DNA of 64,000 bases from BD1-7 clade bacterium. Its GTDB lineage: Bacteria > Pseudomonadota > Gammaproteobacteria > Pseudomonadales > DT-91. Below, piece by piece: positions 26,071 to 35,978 of the stretch; the stretch's first letter is position 1; every line of letters begins with the position of its first letter. Position numbers and translations under genes: made by a program. The notes beneath the pieces were generated by a model. The model saw only the letters and a program-made list of their open reading frames with translations, searched no databases and was not told where the DNA came from. Where the stretch lies: positions 372,001-436,000 of the forward strand of contig CACSIO010000012.1 of assembly GCA_902705865.1 (NCBI GenBank), written 5' to 3'.

Positions 26071-27150
26071 ATGGCTCGTAATGTATTGATTTTACCAGGC
26101 GATGGTATTGGTCCAGAGATCATGGTTGAAGCAGAAAAAGTGCTGAACCATGTGAATGAAAAGTTCAGTCTGGATATCGCAACAACACGTGCTTTGGTTG
26201 GCGGTATTGCAATTGATGAAACGGGTCATCCATTGCCTGAAGAAACATTAGAAAAGGCGCGCAACGCGGATGCTATTTTGCTTGGTGCCGTTGGTGGGCC
26301 AAAGTGGGATAAGCTCGATATGGCGCTTCGTCCTGAGAAGGGTTTGTTGGGTATTCGTTCACAGTTGGGTTTATTCGGAAACTTGCGCCCGGCTATTTTG
26401 TACCCTCAGTTGGCGGATGCGTCGACGTTAAAGCCTGAGGTTGTTGCAGGTTTGGATATCGTTATCGTTCGTGAGCTTACTGGTGGGATCTACTTTGGTC
26501 AGCCGCGCGGTATTCGTGAAACCGAATCCGGCGAGCGCGAAGGGTTTAACACTTACCGTTATACGGAGTCAGAGATTCGTCGTATTGCTACCGTAGCCTT
26601 CGATTTGGCGATGAAGCGTGATAAGCGTATCTGCTCTGTAGATAAAGCAAACGTACTAGAGGTAACCGTTCTATGGCGTGAGATCATGGAAGATGTTGCG
26701 AAAGATTATCCGGAAGTTGAATTAACCCATATGTATGTTGATAACGCTGCGATGCAATTGGTGCGAGCACCTAAGCAGTTCGACGTTATTGTTACTGGTA
26801 ATATGTTTGGTGACATTTTGTCTGACGCGGCAGCAATGTTAACTGGGTCGATTGGTATGTTGCCGTCGGCTTCTTTGGATGTTAATGGTCGTGGTATGTA
26901 TGAGCCTTGCCACGGTTCGGCGCCAGACATTGCTGGGCAAGGTAAAGCCAATCCCTTGGCGACCATTCTTTCAACAGCCATGATGCTGCGATACACCTTT
27001 GATGAGCAGGCAGCGGCCGATGCCATCGAAAAGGCTGTGTTCAGTGTGTTGGATCAGGGGCTGCGTACTGGGGATATTCATAGTGAAGGTTGTACTTTGG
27101 TCAATACGTCGGATATGGGTGAGGCGGTTCTTGCTGCTATGAAGGCTTAA
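26071..27150 (+). CDS. leuB: 3-isopropylmalate dehydrogenase
   Basis: NAD-dependent oxidative decarboxylase of 359 aa making 2-ketoisocaproate precursor in leucine synthesis. It opens [15 protein letters not shown], with the substrate-binding arginines in [20 protein letters not shown], the Tyr of [10 protein letters not shown], the Lys of DKANVLE, and the Mg-binding aspartates in [18 protein letters not shown] precedes the ATG. Length and motif order are standard. It is 83 bp downstream of leuD and 16 bp upstream of asd. Confidence 0.97.
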   Translation: MARNVLILPGDGIGPEIMVEAEKVLNHVNEKFSLDIATTRALVGGIAIDETGHPLPEETLEKARNADAILLGAVGGPKWDKLDMALRPEKGLLGIRSQLGLFGNLRPAILYPQLADASTLKPEVVAGLDIVIVRELTGGIYFGQPRGIRETESGEREGFNTYRYTESEIRRIATVAFDLAMKRDKRICSVDKANVLEVTVLWREIMEDVAKDYPEVELTHMYVDNAAMQLVRAPKQFDVIVTGNMFGDILSDAAAMLTGSIGMLPSASLDVNGRGMYEPCHGSAPDIAGQGKANPLATILSTAMMLRYTFDEQAAADAIEKAVFSVLDQGLRTGDIHSEGCTLVNTSDMGEAVLAAMKA

Positions 27151-27166
27151 GTCGGAGAATTAACAG

Positions 27167-28285
27167 ATGTTGAAAGTAGGTTTTGTAGGTTGGCGCGGTA
27201 TGGTTGGCTCCGTCTTGATGGAGCGCATGCTGGACGAAAATGACTTTGCGAATATAGAGCCAGTATTTTTCACTACGTCGAATGTCGGTGGTGAAGGTCC
27301 GCAAATTGGTAAGCCGATTGATCCGTTGAAAGATGCTCATGATGTGAATGAGTTAGCCAAGTTGGATGTGATCGTTTCCTGTCAGGGTGGTGATTATACC
27401 GGTAAGGTATTTGAACCGCTGCGTGAACTTGGTTGGAATGGTTACTGGGTGGATGCTGCATCTAAGCTGCGAATGGCAGATGATGCTGTGATTGTTCTTG
27501 ATCCGGTCAATATGGACGTAGTTGAGCGCTCGCTAGAGGCTGGCGGTAAGAACTTTGTTGGTGGTAACTGCACGGTTAGCTTGATGCTGATGGCCATTGG
27601 TGGTCTCTTTAAAGCTGATCTAGTCGAGTGGGTAACTGCGATGACTTATCAGGCTGCATCGGGTGCAGGTGCGAAGAATATGCGGGAATTGATTTCCCAG
27701 ATGGGTGCGATTGAATCCAGTGTTGCTGCTGAATTGGCAGACCCTGCTTCTGCGATTCTGGATATCGATAAAAAAGTTGCGGATTGCCAGCGTGGTGATG
27801 CGTTTCCAACTGAGCAGTTTGGCGCCGTTTTAGGCGGGAGCTTGCTGCCTTATATCGATACGCAGTTGGAAAACGGTCAAAGCCGTGAAGAATGGAAGGC
27901 GCAGGTAGAAACGAACAAAATTCTGGGTCATGAGGCGGGTGCAGTGCCAATCGACGGTACTTGTGTTCGTGTCGGTGCTATGCGGTGCCATTCGCAGGCG
28001 CTAACGATCAAACTCAAGAGAAATGTGCCGTTGGATGAGGTTGAATCTATTATTGCTTCGGCTAACGATTGGGTTAAAGTCATTCCGAATGATCGTGATG
28101 TTACGCTTGAAGAGTTAACGCCAGTGAAGGTAACTGGGACTTTATCCGTGCCTGTTGGGCGTCTGCGTAAAATGAATTTGGGTGATGAGTATCTGAATGC
28201 CTTTACAGTAGGTGATCAGCTGCTTTGGGGTGCTGCTGAACCGCTGCGCCGTATGTTGGATATTCTTGTTAAAAAGGCAGGCTAA
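27167..28285 (+). CDS. asd: Aspartate-semialdehyde dehydrogenase
   Basis: NADP-dependent enzyme of 372 aa that converts aspartyl phosphate to aspartate semialdehyde for lysine/diaminopimelate, methionine and threonine. The N-terminal Rossmann motif is [17 protein letters not shown]. The catalytic Cys135 is in [12 protein letters not shown], and the later catalytic His is in [13 protein letters not shown]. The GWRGMVGSV start places it in the gram-negative Asd group. CGGAG precedes the ATG. The next gene, its inactive homologue, begins directly after the stop codon. Confidence 0.97.
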   Translation: MLKVGFVGWRGMVGSVLMERMLDENDFANIEPVFFTTSNVGGEGPQIGKPIDPLKDAHDVNELAKLDVIVSCQGGDYTGKVFEPLRELGWNGYWVDAASKLRMADDAVIVLDPVNMDVVERSLEAGGKNFVGGNCTVSLMLMAIGGLFKADLVEWVTAMTYQAASGAGAKNMRELISQMGAIESSVAAELADPASAILDIDKKVADCQRGDAFPTEQFGAVLGGSLLPYIDTQLENGQSREEWKAQVETNKILGHEAGAVPIDGTCVRVGAMRCHSQALTIKLKRNVPLDEVESIIASANDWVKVIPNDRDVTLEELTPVKVTGTLSVPVGRLRKMNLGDEYLNAFTVGDQLLWGAAEPLRRMLDILVKKAG

Positions 28286-29248
28286 ATGTCGCAGCCAAAA
28301 ATTGCTGTTGTATGTCAAGAAGGGCTTCCATTGGATGCCTTTCTTGATGGGTTGTCGGAAAGTGCGCTGGTTGATGCGCAGGTGAATCTCGTGGGGGTAA
28401 CCCACGAGGCCGCATCCTCGTCTGCGATGTTTAATGGACGTCCGTTAGCCTTTGGGATGATCGATGATGTCGATTTTTCCGATGCTGATCTGATTGTGGT
28501 TCTGGAGTCTTCACTCGTTGTGGAGGCCTCTGCGGCCAAGCTGAAAGCTGTGAGCTGTCCAGTTTTGGGTTTTGAGCGAGATCTGGAGTCTCTGGGGCCT
28601 CAGTCGTTTGACGTTGCAGGTGTGGGGTCGGCTAAAGTAATTGGCTTGCAGCAGCCGGCGGTGTTGGCATTAAAGTTATTGTTGCCTGATAGTCAGTTGG
28701 AAGGTGTTGATGTGACGGCTTTCTATCCGGTGTCTCTATTTGGGAAGGCGGGCGTCAACGAGCTTGCGGCCCAGACGGCACGATTGCTCAATGTGCAGCC
28801 GCTGGAGCATCAGTTGTTTGAAACACAGATGCCTTTCAACTATTTCCCGCTATCAGCTATGGATCAAATGGCTGAGCTTGAGGCTCATACAGCGCGTGAG
28901 TTATCTGCGGCTTTTGATACAGATGATGTTCACGTTAAAGCGTTTCAAATGCCAGTGTTTCATGGGCAGGGGCTAGCGGTTTCTGTAATTATGACTGACG
29001 AGGTTGATTTGGATGTGCTGATTGAGGCATTTGAAAGTAATCCCGTTGTTGATTATCGTGCTTCAAATAAGCAATTGTCTAATTATGAGGTTGTTCAGCA
29101 GCCCGGAAAGTTGATGGTAGGAGACCTGCGAAAAAGTGCTGTAGATCCGCACCGTCTCGATCTTTGGCTAGGATTCGATGAAAATCAATTCGCTATCGGT
29201 CAAACTTTGATATCTGTAGCAGAATTGTTGCTAAAACATTATTTATAA
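28286..29248 (+). CDS. usg: Usg-like aspartate-semialdehyde dehydrogenase homologue
   Basis: Protein of 320 aa homologous to Asd over its length, as in the Pseudomonas and E. coli Usg proteins. The catalytic Cys position is not conserved: where Asd has NCTVSLMLM this protein has LQQPAVLALKLLL, so dehydrogenase activity is not expected. The C-terminal dimer region is retained (HVKAFQMPVFHGQGLAVSV). It starts on the base after the asd stop codon, so translation is probably coupled. The role is unknown; a structural or regulatory partner of Asd is possible. The order asd-usg-fimV-truA is conserved in pseudomonads. Confidence 0.88.
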   Translation: MSQPKIAVVCQEGLPLDAFLDGLSESALVDAQVNLVGVTHEAASSSAMFNGRPLAFGMIDDVDFSDADLIVVLESSLVVEASAAKLKAVSCPVLGFERDLESLGPQSFDVAGVGSAKVIGLQQPAVLALKLLLPDSQLEGVDVTAFYPVSLFGKAGVNELAAQTARLLNVQPLEHQLFETQMPFNYFPLSAMDQMAELEAHTARELSAAFDTDDVHVKAFQMPVFHGQGLAVSVIMTDEVDLDVLIEAFESNPVVDYRASNKQLSNYEVVQQPGKLMVGDLRKSAVDPHRLDLWLGFDENQFAIGQTLISVAELLLKHYL

Positions 29249-29676
29249 TGAATACTTAGCTGGTTTTTTGGAAAAATACTCTCCAGTGATAATGAAGCCG
29301 CCTGTTCAAAGCCACTATTTTCGGACGCTTGGCGGTTTCTCAAAGAATAAAAAGTAAACGCACATATTAAAGCGGAACGTTGGTTGCTATCTAGACTTCC
29401 GGCATACTGAGTATACGTAATTAAGTTGCCGCGTCGCTGGCGTCGCAAAGCACATCGTTAGAGCCTAATGTCATGAGATATGCAGAGTAGCATGATGCTG
29501 TTGTAGGTTTTGATTGGTTGTTTTTTGTGATGGTTTCGATGTGAGCCATTTTCTGGCGTTGCAGGTATTCTCAAAGACACACGTCGGAAAAGGAATGTCT
29601 TGGTGCTTCTAACCCAATTGGTTTGTAGAGTATGTCTGTCATTAAATGACCGCATGAAGCTTGGAAGGTAGGGTGT
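29249..29676. other. Intergenic region upstream of fimV
   Basis: About 430 bp without a supported gene. An imperfect inverted repeat GAAGCCGCC (29292-29300) / GGCGGTTTC (near 29332-29340) has a long loop and may end the leu-asd-usg message, but it is weak. GGAAGG at about 29663 is the fimV ribosome site. Confidence 0.4.
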
Positions 29677-32600
29677 ATGTATCGAAAGTTAGCCAGTGTT
29701 GTATTGGTTGCGGCCGCCATAAATGCAAAGAACGCCGAAGCTTTGGGGCTTGGCGAAATGACCATGCATTCGGCACTGAACCAGCCGTTAAACGCTGAAA
29801 TCAAGCTAACGAATGTTGGTGATCTTGATGAAAATCAGATCTTGGTCAGCATGGGCAGCGAAAAAGATTTCAAAGAAGCCGGCGTTGATCGCGTATTCTT
29901 TCTGAATGATGTCAAATTCACCGTCAAAGTTGATGCTGATAATCCGCGAGTCATTCTAACCTCGCGCAAAAGCGTTACCGAACCATTTCTGGACTTCCTG
30001 TTAGAAGCCACTTGGCCAACCGGTCGAGTGCTGCGGTCATATACTTCATTGGTTGATCTTCCTGTATATAAAGAAGCTACCCGTACAGCGATTACAGCAA
30101 AGAACGTCAGCGTGAACAATAGAGCGACTGTTGAGCGTTATTCTGAATCCGATGCGAAGGTGAGTCAGCTTCCTGTTGAGGATGAAGCAATTGTTGAATC
30201 CTCCTCTGATTATACTGTTTTGGGATCTAATCCTTCTTCCTCTGCGAATAGGTCATCGGCGAATAAAGAGGTTGATCAAGGCCAGGTAAAGTCGCCTTCA
30301 TCGGCTGGCCCGGCAACGTACCGGGTGCAGAGCAATGATACGCTGTGGGGAATCTCTCGTAAGGTAAAGCCGACGAAAGATATCTCTGTTCAGCAGGCAA
30401 TGGTAGCGATTCAGGAACTTAATCCTGAGGCTTTTATATCCGGTAACATCAACCGGTTGAAGGCGGGTGCGGTATTACGTGTGCCTACCGAAGAAATGAT
30501 TCGATCGCGTTCGACGCGTTCGGCAATTAGTAAAGTCGCCGAACAAAACCGTGAATGGAATAATGCGCAGTTGAGTGCAACTGATTCACGGACAGCCTAC
30601 CGTGCACCCGCAGCGAAAGAAGAAGGCTATTTGAGTTTGTCTTCTACTGGTGCAGGTCTGGCTGGAGGCACTGACGAAGAGGGTGTTGTTGGCGGTGTTA
30701 GTACTAATCTGGCTGAGATGGATGAGCAATTGGCTGTCGCTGAGCTGGAAAAGCAAGAGCTTGATCAGCGAGTCGCGTCTCTTGCGAGCCAAGTTGATCA
30801 GTTAAAGCGTCTGGTAGAGCTTAAAGATGCAGAGCTAGCTACTCTGCAGTCTCAACTGAGTGGCGAATCCCCGGCAGAGGTTGCTGATGAGGCGCCTGCC
30901 GAAATCACCGTTGAGGAAGTTGCTGTAGAGACCGAAGATGGCTCTGTAGAGGAAGTTCTTGAAGAAGTGATCGAGCCTAGTGCTCCGGTCGCAAGCAATA
31001 CTGCTGAGCCGGCCAAGCCGGTTGCCCCTGTAAAACCTCTGCCGAAGCCTACTGTATCAGAACCTAGTTTGCTCGATACCTTGTTGCAGAATCCAATCTA
31101 TTTAGGCGGTATTGCGCTGCTTATCGTTTTGGGCGTGGTCGGATTTTTATTCCGCCGCAAGTCAAAACAAGAGCAGGCTGCTCTTGAGGAGATTGCCCAA
31201 TTTGAATTTGATGCATTGAATGAGCAGGCTGATGATGATCAGTCGGCAGATGTCGATGATACTGTGCAGTTAGAATCCTCTTTGGCGGGTCAGCATGCAG
31301 ATACTGAACGGGTAGCTGCAGATGACGATATTCTGGTTCCATTTGATGAATCAGAAGCATCAGAAGTCGATCAAACAACGCTGATGCAGACAGATGACGC
31401 AATCAGTGAGGCGGATATCTATATCGCCTATGGGCGCTATGAGCAGGCGATTGAGCTTCTTAATAACGCCATTGCTGCGTCGCCTGTAGATGCAGCTTTG
31501 CGTACCAAGCTTATGGAAGTTTATCTGGAGTCCGGTAACCGAGATGGATTCCGTGATCAGTTCGCGCAGTTGCGCCAATTGGGAGATGACGCTGCAACGG
31601 TACATGCAAAAGAAATACTGAGCTCTGCTGACGGTGCCTCAGATTGGTTGGATGATATTGATTCTGTTGTAAGTTCAGCGGCTTCTAGCGCTGTTGACGA
31701 TATTGCGCTGGATCTTGACAGTGTTGAGGATGATGAATTTGATCTTGATCTCGGTCTTGATGATATTCCTGCAACCGAGGACGCTTCGGTAGAGCAAGAT
31801 GAATATCAATTGGATCTCGATGCTGATGCCGATTTAGATATCGATTTGGATGCTGAGCTTGCTCAGATGGATACGACTGATTCGCCTGTTACTGAAGCTG
31901 ATCTGGCTCCGGCAGAAACAGAATCTGAAATCGATGCACAGGACTTTGACCTTGATCTAAGCGCCGAATTCGATGAAGGTGAAGTGGAAGAGCAAGACCT
32001 TTCCTTGGATGCTGAATTGGATGCACTTGCTGACACTAATCTCGGCGGTGATGTTCTAGATACTTCTCTTGAGGACACTGATACAGCGTTAGAAGGTGTA
32101 ACTTCGGCAGTAGATGATACTTCAGGTCAGCTGTCGGATGCGGATTTAGATTTGGATCTCGACTTGGACCTTGATCTGTCTGAGTTAGATGAAGAGCCAG
32201 CGCAGACTACATCATCAGAAGATGAGCAAGATACGCCAGACGATGAATTCCTTACTATGGATGGCTTGGATCTTGATCTAAGTGCTGATCTCGACTCTGA
32301 CGTTGGTGATTTGGCAGATGAGTCGCAATTAACTGGTAGCGATCTTGAGTCCATGCCACTTGATGATCTATCCGAAGCGTTGGGTGATATTGAGTCAGTG
32401 TCGATCGATGTGGACAAGGATGCCGATGGTGTTGGTACGCTTGATGACTTGGAAACTGATCTAGCAGCAGTTGTTGATGATCTGGATATTGACGGCGAAG
32501 AAGACTTTTCTCAGGATGAGTTGAATGCTGCGTTGGAGTCTTTGGATGAATCCCTTGAGGCATTGAGTGATCTTGCTGAGGATGATGCTGGAGAGGCCGT

Positions 32601-33012
32601 TGGTGAGATTTCACTTGAGGGTCTGGATGAAGCTGATGATGAGCTGTCTCTCGATGAGGCACTTGCTGATATTGATGATGCCAGCTCTGCATTGGATCGA
32701 GTTGATGATCTTCAGGGTGTTGATAATCTAGCGGAAGCCGCTGACGCTACTGTTGATAATGATGTATCAGTTGGGCCCGAGTTAGCGGCTACGACAATTG
32801 ATGCGCCGGAGCCTTCTGCACCTATTCAGGAATTGACGGGTAGTGATGAAGATTTCATGGGTGATGAGGTGGCTACTAAGCTAAATCTCGCTCAAGCCTA
32901 TTTGGATATGGGTGACTTTGATGGCGCTCGAGACATACTTCTCGAGGTTGTTAAAGAAGGTGACGAAAATCAGAAATCCCAAGCGCATGATTTGCTTGAT
33001 GGAATCGATTAA
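29677..33012 (+). CDS. fimV: FimV, polar hub peptidoglycan-binding protein
   Basis: Large inner-membrane protein of 1111 aa that organises the cell pole and supports type IV pilus function and twitching in pseudomonads. Visible parts: signal peptide (1-22), conserved FimV N-terminal domain (GLGEMTMHSALNQPLNAEI onward, about 23-135), LysM domain (about 215-270, YRVQSNDTLWGISRKVKP), coiled coil (about 348-394), a single membrane helix (about 475-492, then FRRKSK), a very acidic cytoplasmic region with alternating Asp-Leu stretches (about 680-1030), and a C-terminal TPR/FimV motif (about 1069-1108, LNLAQAYLDMGDFDGARDIL). A terminator follows. Whether type IV pili exist cannot be told from this window. 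Confidence 0.95.
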   Translation: MYRKLASVVLVAAAINAKNAEALGLGEMTMHSALNQPLNAEIKLTNVGDLDENQILVSMGSEKDFKEAGVDRVFFLNDVKFTVKVDADNPRVILTSRKSVTEPFLDFLLEATWPTGRVLRSYTSLVDLPVYKEATRTAITAKNVSVNNRATVERYSESDAKVSQLPVEDEAIVESSSDYTVLGSNPSSSANRSSANKEVDQGQVKSPSSAGPATYRVQSNDTLWGISRKVKPTKDISVQQAMVAIQELNPEAFISGNINRLKAGAVLRVPTEEMIRSRSTRSAISKVAEQNREWNNAQLSATDSRTAYRAPAAKEEGYLSLSSTGAGLAGGTDEEGVVGGVSTNLAEMDEQLAVAELEKQELDQRVASLASQVDQLKRLVELKDAELATLQSQLSGESPAEVADEAPAEITVEEVAVETEDGSVEEVLEEVIEPSAPVASNTAEPAKPVAPVKPLPKPTVSEPSLLDTLLQNPIYLGGIALLIVLGVVGFLFRRKSKQEQAALEEIAQFEFDALNEQADDDQSADVDDTVQLESSLAGQHADTERVAADDDILVPFDESEASEVDQTTLMQTDDAISEADIYIAYGRYEQAIELLNNAIAASPVDAALRTKLMEVYLESGNRDGFRDQFAQLRQLGDDAATVHAKEILSSADGASDWLDDIDSVVSSAASSAVDDIALDLDSVEDDEFDLDLGLDDIPATEDASVEQDEYQLDLDADADLDIDLDAELAQMDTTDSPVTEADLAPAETESEIDAQDFDLDLSAEFDEGEVEEQDLSLDAELDALADTNLGGDVLDTSLEDTDTALEGVTSAVDDTSGQLSDADLDLDLDLDLDLSELDEEPAQTTSSEDEQDTPDDEFLTMDGLDLDLSADLDSDVGDLADESQLTGSDLESMPLDDLSEALGDIESVSIDVDKDADGVGTLDDLETDLAAVVDDLDIDGEEDFSQDELNAALESLDESLEALSDLAEDDAGEAVGEISLEGLDEADDELSLDEALADIDDASSALDRVDDLQGVDNLAEAADATVDNDVSVGPELAATTIDAPEPSAPIQELTGSDEDFMGDEVATKLNLAQAYLDMGDFDGARDILLEVVKEGDENQKSQAHDLLDGID

Positions 33013-33050
33013 TTGATTGTGCGCCATCTTGTACGTTGATTAATTTGAAT

Positions 33051-33075
33051 AAGCCTGCGAAAGCAGGCTTTTTTT
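33051..33075 (+). terminator. Terminator of fimV
   Basis: AAGCCTGC (33051-33058) / GCAGGCTT (33063-33070) closed by a GAAA tetraloop, followed by a run of Ts. Confidence 0.95.
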
Positions 33076-33085
33076 ATGGCTTCGA

Positions 33086-33114
33086 TTTAGTTGGTGGAGC
33101 GAATCCGGCATAAT
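33086..33114 (+). promoter_or_regulatory. Candidate truA promoter
   Basis: CATAAT at 33109-33114 matches the -10 consensus at 5 of 6 and has a weak -35 (TTTAGT, 33086-33091) at exactly 17 bp. It lies after the fimV terminator, where a new promoter is needed, and would put the transcript start near 33121. Confidence 0.4.
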
Positions 33115-33150
33115 GGCCTATTCAGTCATCTTCAGGTTACCTCGAACGTT

Positions 33151-33990
33151 TTGAAATTCTCCACAGACCCCATTTTAAAAACCACTGTAGCTCTCGGTAT
33201 TGAATACGACGGCACCAGTTTTCATGGTTGGCAAATTCAAAAAAAGCCTGCAGTAGCAACCGTTCAAGAAGCACTTGAGCATGCATTGACAAAAGTCGCT
33301 GCATGCCCGGTGAAAGTGCTTTGTGCTGGTAGAACAGATACAGGTGTTCATGCTACTGATCAAGTGGTGCATTTTCATTGCGAAACGCCAAGAAGTGAGG
33401 TGGCATGGATTAGGGGTGTGAATACACATTTGCCCGGATCGGTCGCTGTTAAATGGGCTGTGGGTGTTGATGATTCGTTTCATGCCCGATTCTCTGCTAC
33501 GGCTCGTACCTATCGCTACGTGATTTATAATTCGCCGGTGAGAAGTCCGGTGATGCATAAAAAATTGACTTGGATTAATCAATCCCTTGATGAAGGGGTA
33601 ATGCATCGGGCGGCCCAGCACCTGTTGGGGGAAAATGACTTTTCTTCTTATCGGGGAGGAGGGTGTCAGTCGAATACACCGTTTCGGTTTATGGAAAAAA
33701 TTCGTGTTGTGCGGGAGGGTGATTTGATTATCGCTGAGATTACTGCGAATGCGTTTTTGCTTCATATGGTTCGAAACATTATGGGGGTGTTGATCGAGAT
33801 TGGTTTGGGGAATCGTCCTGAAGATTGGTCGGCACTTGTCCTTGCTCAAAAGGATCGTACTAAAGCGGCTAAAACAGCGTCACCCGATGGTTTGTATCTT
33901 GTGAAGGCACATTATCCCGCTGAGTTTGGTCTGCCTGAACGCTCTCTGGGGCCCTCATTTTTGCCAGCGGCATTTAAAACGCGGATTTAG
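33151..33990 (+). CDS. truA: tRNA pseudouridine(38-40) synthase TruA
   Basis: Makes pseudouridine at positions 38-40 of the tRNA anticodon arm. Motifs: LGIEYDGTSFHGWQIQ, the catalytic Asp63 in CAGRTDTGVHA (numbered from the chosen start), FHARFSATARTYRYVIYN, and FLLHMVRNIMGVLIEIG. The start is uncertain because there is no ATG near the conserved N-terminus. TTG 33151 gives about 279 aa and lies downstream of the candidate promoter; an in-frame TTG at 33091 or GTG at 33094 would add about 20 residues but overlap that promoter. Neither has a good ribosome site. It begins the truA-trpF-trpB-trpA run. Confidence 0.95.
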   Translation: MKFSTDPILKTTVALGIEYDGTSFHGWQIQKKPAVATVQEALEHALTKVAACPVKVLCAGRTDTGVHATDQVVHFHCETPRSEVAWIRGVNTHLPGSVAVKWAVGVDDSFHARFSATARTYRYVIYNSPVRSPVMHKKLTWINQSLDEGVMHRAAQHLLGENDFSSYRGGGCQSNTPFRFMEKIRVVREGDLIIAEITANAFLLHMVRNIMGVLIEIGLGNRPEDWSALVLAQKDRTKAAKTASPDGLYLVKAHYPAEFGLPERSLGPSFLPAAFKTRI

Positions 33991-34078
33991 GCGGTAAAAA
34001 TGCGCTGGATCAAACAAGACCGCGTTGTGAGTTTCTGTTAGAATCGCAGCCTTTATTTCAATGAAATCATGAGAGTGT

Positions 34079-34711
34079 ATGCCAGTAGCAAGGGTCAAAA
34101 TCTGCGGCTTGACTGATGAGAATGCAGCGCGAATGGCCGCAAGTGCCGGTGCGGATGCAATCGGCTTGGTGTTTTATCCACCCAGTAAGCGTTATGTGAC
34201 GACTTCTCAGGCTGCCTCTATTGCGTCTGCTATTCCACCCTTTGTTCAACGTGTTGGTTTATTCGTTAATGAGACGAAAGAAGCTGTTGAGCGTATAAAG
34301 GACACTGTTCAGTTGGATTTGCTGCAATTTCAAGGTGGGGAATCGCCAGAGTATTGCGAGTCGTTCAACTTTCCCTATATCAAGGCGCTACAGATGAAAC
34401 CGGGTGTAGACATCACGGAGAGCTTCAAAGCATTCCCTAACGCCCGAGCCTTTCTTTTGGATACCTATCATCCTGATCAGCATGGTGGCATCGGGGAAAC
34501 GTTTAATTGGGACGAATTTCCTGATTATTCGGATAAACCTCTGATACTTGCCGGCGGTCTAAACCCCGACAATGTTCAGGATGCTATTAAAGCATGCCAG
34601 CCCTACGCAGTTGATGTCAGTAGTGGTGTTGAATCTGGGCCAGGTATCAAGAGTACTGAAAAAATGCAGGCTTTTGTTCGTAGTGCCAAATCCATTGAGG
34701 TTATGTCGTGA
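34079..34711 (+). CDS. trpF: Phosphoribosylanthranilate isomerase
   Basis: TIM-barrel isomerase of 210 aa for the third step of the tryptophan branch. The signature [20 protein letters not shown] at the N-terminus holds the catalytic Cys; the catalytic Asp lies in [13 protein letters not shown], and the phosphate-binding end is [13 protein letters not shown] and [17 protein letters not shown] precedes the ATG. Its stop overlaps the trpB start by 4 bp (GTGA), so the two are translationally coupled. Confidence 0.97.
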   Translation: MPVARVKICGLTDENAARMAASAGADAIGLVFYPPSKRYVTTSQAASIASAIPPFVQRVGLFVNETKEAVERIKDTVQLDLLQFQGGESPEYCESFNFPYIKALQMKPGVDITESFKAFPNARAFLLDTYHPDQHGGIGETFNWDEFPDYSDKPLILAGGLNPDNVQDAIKACQPYAVDVSSGVESGPGIKSTEKMQAFVRSAKSIEVMS

Positions 34712-35931
34712 GTACAAACGAAAACGTTGTTGATTATCGTAACTTTCCGGACGAAAAAGGACACTTCGGCATTTATGGTGGCCGGTTTGTTTCAGAGACG
34801 TTGATCTATGCGCTGGATGAACTCAGCGAAGCTTATGAAAGGCTCAAGTCCGATCCGGCCTTTCAGCGTGAATTTGATTATGATTTGGCGCACTATGTTG
34901 GACGCCCGAGCCCACTCTATTTTGCCGAGCGTTGGACAAAGCAAATCGGTGGCGCCAAAATCTTCATGAAGCGTGAAGACTTGAATCATACCGGCGCGCA
35001 TAAGGTGAATAACACGATTGGTCAGGCGTTATTGGCGAAATCAATGGGCAAAAAACGCATTATTGCCGAAACGGGTGCGGGTCAGCATGGTGTTGCTACT
35101 GCGACAGTTGCCGCGCGCTTAGGTATGGAATGTGTTGTGTTTATGGGTGAAGAAGACATCCAGCGTCAGGCACTGAATGTTTATCGTATGAAGTTGCTAG
35201 GTGCTCAGGTGGTATCAGTGAAGTCTGGTTCGCGCACGTTGAAAGACGCGATGAACGAGGCAATGCGTGATTGGGTGACCAATGTTGACGAAACCTTTTA
35301 TATTATTGGCACGGTTGCTGGGCCGCACCCTTATCCGATGTTGGTGCGTGACTTCCAGTGTGTTATCGGTCGCGAAGCGCGTCAGCAGTGTTTAGATCAA
35401 ACTGGTCGCTTGCCCGATGCGCTAGTAGCATGCGTGGGCGGGGGGTCGAATGCAATCGGTCTATTTCATCCATTCCTTGATGATGAATCTGTTGCTATGT
35501 ATGGCGTTGAGGCTGGTGGCTTGGGTGTTGATACTAATGAACATGCTGCGCCGATCAGCAAAGGTAAACCCGGAGTGCTTCACGGCAACCGTACTTACTT
35601 AATGGAAGATGAAAACGGTCAAATCCAGCATACGCATTCGGTATCTGCTGGACTAGATTACCCTGGTGTTGGCCCAGAACATTCCTGGTTGAATGATATC
35701 GGTCGGGTTAACTACGTTGATGCGACGGATGACGAAGCATTGAATGCGTTTCGTGAATTTACTCGTGTTGAAGGTATATTGCCTGCACTGGAATCCAGTC
35801 ACGCATTAGCATATGCCAAAAAACAAGCGGCAAAGATGTCGCCGGACGAGATTATGATCGTTAATTTGTCAGGGCGTGGTGATAAAGATATTCACACCAT
35901 CGCCAAGATTGACGGCATAACGCTTGATTAA
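34708..35931 (+). CDS. trpB: Tryptophan synthase beta subunit
   Basis: PLP enzyme of 407 aa that joins indole and serine to make tryptophan, acting as a heterotetramer with TrpA. The PLP lysine is Lys99 in [16 protein letters not shown]. Also visible are [33 protein letters not shown] and the phosphate-binding [17 protein letters not shown]. The GTG start is fixed by its GTGA overlap with trpF. Length and sequence are standard for the TrpB1 type. Confidence 0.97.
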   Translation: MSTNENVVDYRNFPDEKGHFGIYGGRFVSETLIYALDELSEAYERLKSDPAFQREFDYDLAHYVGRPSPLYFAERWTKQIGGAKIFMKREDLNHTGAHKVNNTIGQALLAKSMGKKRIIAETGAGQHGVATATVAARLGMECVVFMGEEDIQRQALNVYRMKLLGAQVVSVKSGSRTLKDAMNEAMRDWVTNVDETFYIIGTVAGPHPYPMLVRDFQCVIGREARQQCLDQTGRLPDALVACVGGGSNAIGLFHPFLDDESVAMYGVEAGGLGVDTNEHAAPISKGKPGVLHGNRTYLMEDENGQIQHTHSVSAGLDYPGVGPEHSWLNDIGRVNYVDATDDEALNAFREFTRVEGILPALESSHALAYAKKQAAKMSPDEIMIVNLSGRGDKDIHTIAKIDGITLD

Positions 35932-35978
35932 ACTGACCGGTTATTGGTGCGGATTCCGCTTGAGCGAGTTTTAGAATT

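Noticed and set aside
29292-29340. Terminator after usg
   Set aside because: The inverted repeat has a mismatch, a loop of about 30 nt and no T-tract; kept only as a remark in the intergenic entry.
31863-32692. Ser/Arg- and His/Gln-rich frames antisense to fimV
   Set aside because: They mirror the Asp/Leu-rich codons of FimV; compositional artefacts.
33175-33849. 224-codon open frame antisense to truA
   Set aside because: Lies wholly within TruA coding sequence, with no ribosome site or recognisable domain.
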